7,312 bases of DNA, taken from an uncultured Ectothiorhodospiraceae bacterium (GTDB lineage Bacteria > Pseudomonadota > Gammaproteobacteria > UBA6429 > Thiohalophilaceae). Both the position numbers and the translations under genes were made by a program. Below are positions 5,886 through 7,312 of this stretch, piece after piece (position 1 is the stretch's first letter; the number at the start of each line of letters is the position of its first letter). The DNA lies in the NCBI GenBank assembly GCA_947259425.1, contig CAMYMO010000418.1:1-7312 (forward strand). The letters are read 5' to 3'. The notes beneath the pieces are model-generated. The model was not told where the DNA came from. It saw only the letters and a list, made by a program, of their open reading frames with translations, and did no database searches.

Positions 5886-5968
5886 ACTATAATAATGATG
5901 CTTACAATCTATCAGCTTAAACTCTGTTCAGCCTAACACAAAGCTCGAATCGACTTATAGTATTCGCC

Positions 5969-5978
5969 TTGTGCACAA
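5969..5978. promoter_or_regulatory. Perfect 10-base palindrome in the divergent intergenic region
   Basis: TTGTGCACAA is a perfect inverted repeat about 84 bases upstream of the DUF457-type start and 149 bases upstream of the MipA start. It could be a dimeric regulator's operator serving either gene. I cannot assign it to a known regulator. A weaker pair, CGAAT (5946-5950) and ATTCG (5962-5966), flanks it on the left. Confidence 0.25.
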
Positions 5979-6054
5979 CTCCACTGCTTTTGCCAATCCT
6001 AACCCACACATACTCTCTTTTTCATTTATATCAATAACTTATAAAATTTCGAAA

Positions 6055-6087
6055 TGTGAACCTTTTGTGAAGGTTTTGTAAGTCTGA
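6055..6087 (+). promoter_or_regulatory. Three 11-base direct repeats upstream of the MipA-family gene
   Basis: TGTGAACCTTT, TGTGAAGGTTT and TGTAAGTCTGA follow each other with no gaps, with TGTgAa at 6055, 6066 and 6077. Direct repeats one helical turn apart are the usual arrangement for OmpR/PhoB-family response regulators. The sequence itself does not match the PhoB box (CTGTCAT). The block lies 40 bases before the start codon, with a -10-like TTTAAT (6108-6113) downstream and a -10-like TATAAA (6040-6045) just upstream. It could therefore activate or repress. The first two copies also form a stem (AACCTT 6059-6064 with AAGGTT 6070-6075), so an RNA element is an alternative. Confidence 0.45.
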
Positions 6088-6126
6088 TCTGAGATGCTGT
6101 TAAAAAATTTAATCTGGGAAACCGTT

Positions 6127-6936
6127 ATGTCTATTCATAAAAACACAATTAACCATTCTTTAGTGCTCATTGCCGGCGGTATTGTCTTGAATTCAATGGC
6201 CGCCAATGCCGCACCGGTACCGATTGAAACGTCGACTTTAGATCGAGATGCAGGTAGCACGACGAATTACGGGATCGGTTTCACCAGTTCGTTTGCGCAA
6301 CGGCCATTTGTTGGCGTGGACGTCCAGGATGCGTCTTTACCGTATTTCTCGCTTCGCTACAAAGACCTATATGTTGAAGGGCTCAATATCGGTTATAACC
6401 TCTGGAAAAATGATAAATGGCTGATTGACGTATTAGCTACCCCCAGATTTTACGAAGTTGAACCCTCCTTTGCTGACAATAATGAACTCGACGGTATTGA
6501 TAAGACCAAACGGACTTATTTTGCCGGTGTCTCGGGCCAGTACGCCTCGAAACATATTACCTATACCTTGCAATTATTAACGGATGTCATAGAAAGCGAT
6601 GGCAGTGAGATTGTCGCGACGGGCAGTAAGGCCTTTAAACTGAGTAACTCGTTTACGCTGACCCCTACCCTGGGTATTACCTATCAGGATTCCAAACTGG
6701 TCGATCATTTTTATGGCGTGCAACCAAATGAAGTCGCGGTTGGCCGCCCAGCCTATGGCGGTGAGGACAGCACCAATTTTCACATATCACTCACGGGTGT
6801 TTGGGATACGACAAAACATATTCAATTACTTGGTCAATTAAAGTATGAATTGCTTGGCGACGGCATTGGAGACAGTCCGATTGTTGATGATACGGATATT
6901 GCAACGCTTGCCGTGGGGCTGGTATATCGCTTTTAG
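6127..6936 (+). CDS. MipA/OmpV-family outer-membrane protein
   Basis: This 269-residue protein has an N-terminal signal peptide ending at about ANA (26-28) and a mature part made of alternating beta strands with girdle aromatics. It ends in the C-terminal phenylalanine (VGLVYRF) typical of outer-membrane barrels. Family features include YGV at 196-198 and the block GDGIGDSPIVDD (244-255) before the last strand. MipA was described as a scaffold linking murein synthases and hydrolases, and OmpV-type members act in adhesion or osmotic response; which applies here cannot be told. The ATG at 6127 was preferred over the in-frame ATG at 6094 because it gives a normal signal peptide and has GGGAA seven bases upstream. 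The 11-base repeats upstream suggest control by a two-component regulator. The stop is three bases from the end of the convergent mutarotase gene. Confidence 0.88.
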   Translation: MSIHKNTINHSLVLIAGGIVLNSMAANAAPVPIETSTLDRDAGSTTNYGIGFTSSFAQRPFVGVDVQDASLPYFSLRYKDLYVEGLNIGYNLWKNDKWLIDVLATPRFYEVEPSFADNNELDGIDKTKRTYFAGVSGQYASKHITYTLQLLTDVIESDGSEIVATGSKAFKLSNSFTLTPTLGITYQDSKLVDHFYGVQPNEVAVGRPAYGGEDSTNFHISLTGVWDTTKHIQLLGQLKYELLGDGIGDSPIVDDTDIATLAVGLVYRF

Positions 6937-6939
6937 GAA

Positions 6940-7312
6940 CTACTGAACCGGCTCAACTTGATAGCGAACCTGCAAGTTATGTGTTTCGCCAGGCTCGATT
7001 TTTACCGTATCATCTGCGGCATTGGCCGATTCAACGCAGAGCATTTTTAAATAACCCTGCTCGCCCAGGTCACCCATTTTCTGCGCGACCTCACGCCAGG
7101 GATTCCAGACAACGGTTGACTGACTACCCTGTTTGCTTATCTGGATCTCTCTGGTTTGATCATGAATGATAACCGTATCGGGCGTCGCCAAATAAATTCT
7201 ATCGACTTCTGAATCAAAACCAACCGGTCCCACCTGAGTCTTACGCTTAAAGTGATCCGGTTTATCCAGATAATCTTTACCTTGCAGGCCGCTGACGATG
7301 GTTTTAGTCAGA
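6940..7312 (-). CDS. yeaD: D-hexose-6-phosphate mutarotase (glucose-6-phosphate 1-epimerase), C-terminal part
   Basis: The reading frame enters from the right edge without a stop and ends at TAG 6940-6942, giving about 123 C-terminal residues of a protein usually near 290-300. The visible part begins LTKTIVSGLQGKDYLDKPD and contains GFDSEVDRIYL, the VVWNPW motif and KMLCVESANA. It is the C-terminal half of the galactose-mutarotase-like beta sandwich. In the yeast homologue YMR099C the catalytic base is a glutamate in the equivalent of LCVES, here encoded at 7030-7032; the histidine partner would lie outside the window. Family members interconvert alpha and beta anomers of hexose 6-phosphates in the cytoplasm. 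A GTG at 7231-7233 is internal, not a true start. The gene converges on the MipA-family gene with no room for a terminator between them. Confidence 0.9.
   Translation of the reverse strand, partial: LTKTIVSGLQGKDYLDKPDHFKRKTQVGPVGFDSEVDRIYLATPDTVIIHDQTREIQISKQGSQSTVVWNPWREVAQKMGDLGEQGYLKMLCVESANAADDTVKIEPGETHNLQVRYQVEPVQ

Noticed and set aside
5924..5939. LexA (SOS) box upstream of the YdjM-like gene
   Set aside because: CTG-N10-CAC fails one core base of CTG-N10-CAG and its interior is not the alternating AT expected.
6940..7233. Complete 97-residue protein starting at GTG 7231-7233
   Set aside because: The frame continues upstream to the window edge with mutarotase-like sequence (VSGLQGKDYLDKPD), so the GTG is an internal valine codon.

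Overview
The window looks like chromosomal DNA from a gammaproteobacterium of moderate GC content. The evidence is a YbiT-type ABC-F ATPase that can be aligned almost end to end with the enterobacterial protein, a VF530-family small DNA-binding protein, a MipA/OmpV outer-membrane protein and a YeaD-type hexose-6-phosphate mutarotase. Exported proteins with signal peptides and an outer-membrane barrel show a Gram-negative envelope. I cannot name the genus. Apart from the AT-rich left edge, the region reads as ordinary core genome with one striking non-coding element.

Layout. Left edge (1-400): an AT-rich gene for a small four-helix membrane protein of unknown function, possibly cut at its 5' end. 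At 509-2199 is a two-gene exported operon with an ATGA overlap: a periplasmic thioredoxin-fold protein with a CGYC active site, then a secreted protein with about seven W-E-D-x-R repeats, probably a seven-bladed beta-propeller. Convergent to it is ybiT (2357-3949, minus), a ribosome-associated ABC-F protein with a TTG start.

The 422-base gap between ybiT and the next gene is the most interesting part. It holds outward promoters for both sides and, directly upstream of a small RRM RNA-binding protein gene, an array of about ten and a half 22-base units. Each unit carries a Shine-Dalgarno-like TAAGGA, an ATG and a 10-codon mini-ORF. A segment at the predicted 5' end of the transcript is complementary to the ribosome-binding part of the units. 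The array looks like the gene's own ribosome-binding site multiplied, and suggests a leader that controls an RNA-binding protein, perhaps by autoregulation.

The RRM gene (4372-4647, forced TTG start) overlaps a VF530-family gene (4640-4867). That gene overlaps, tail to tail, a minus-strand gene for a YdjM/DUF457-type inner-membrane protein (4860-5885). A divergent intergenic region of about 240 bases with three 11-base direct repeats leads to a MipA/OmpV-family gene (6127-6936). It ends three bases from the end of a minus-strand mutarotase gene that runs off the right edge (6940-7312).

Functionally, the parts are an envelope redox/propeller pair, a cluster of translation and nucleic-acid-binding proteins (YbiT, RRM, VF530), and separate membrane and sugar-phosphate genes. 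No mobile elements, tRNAs, rRNAs or CRISPR arrays were seen.
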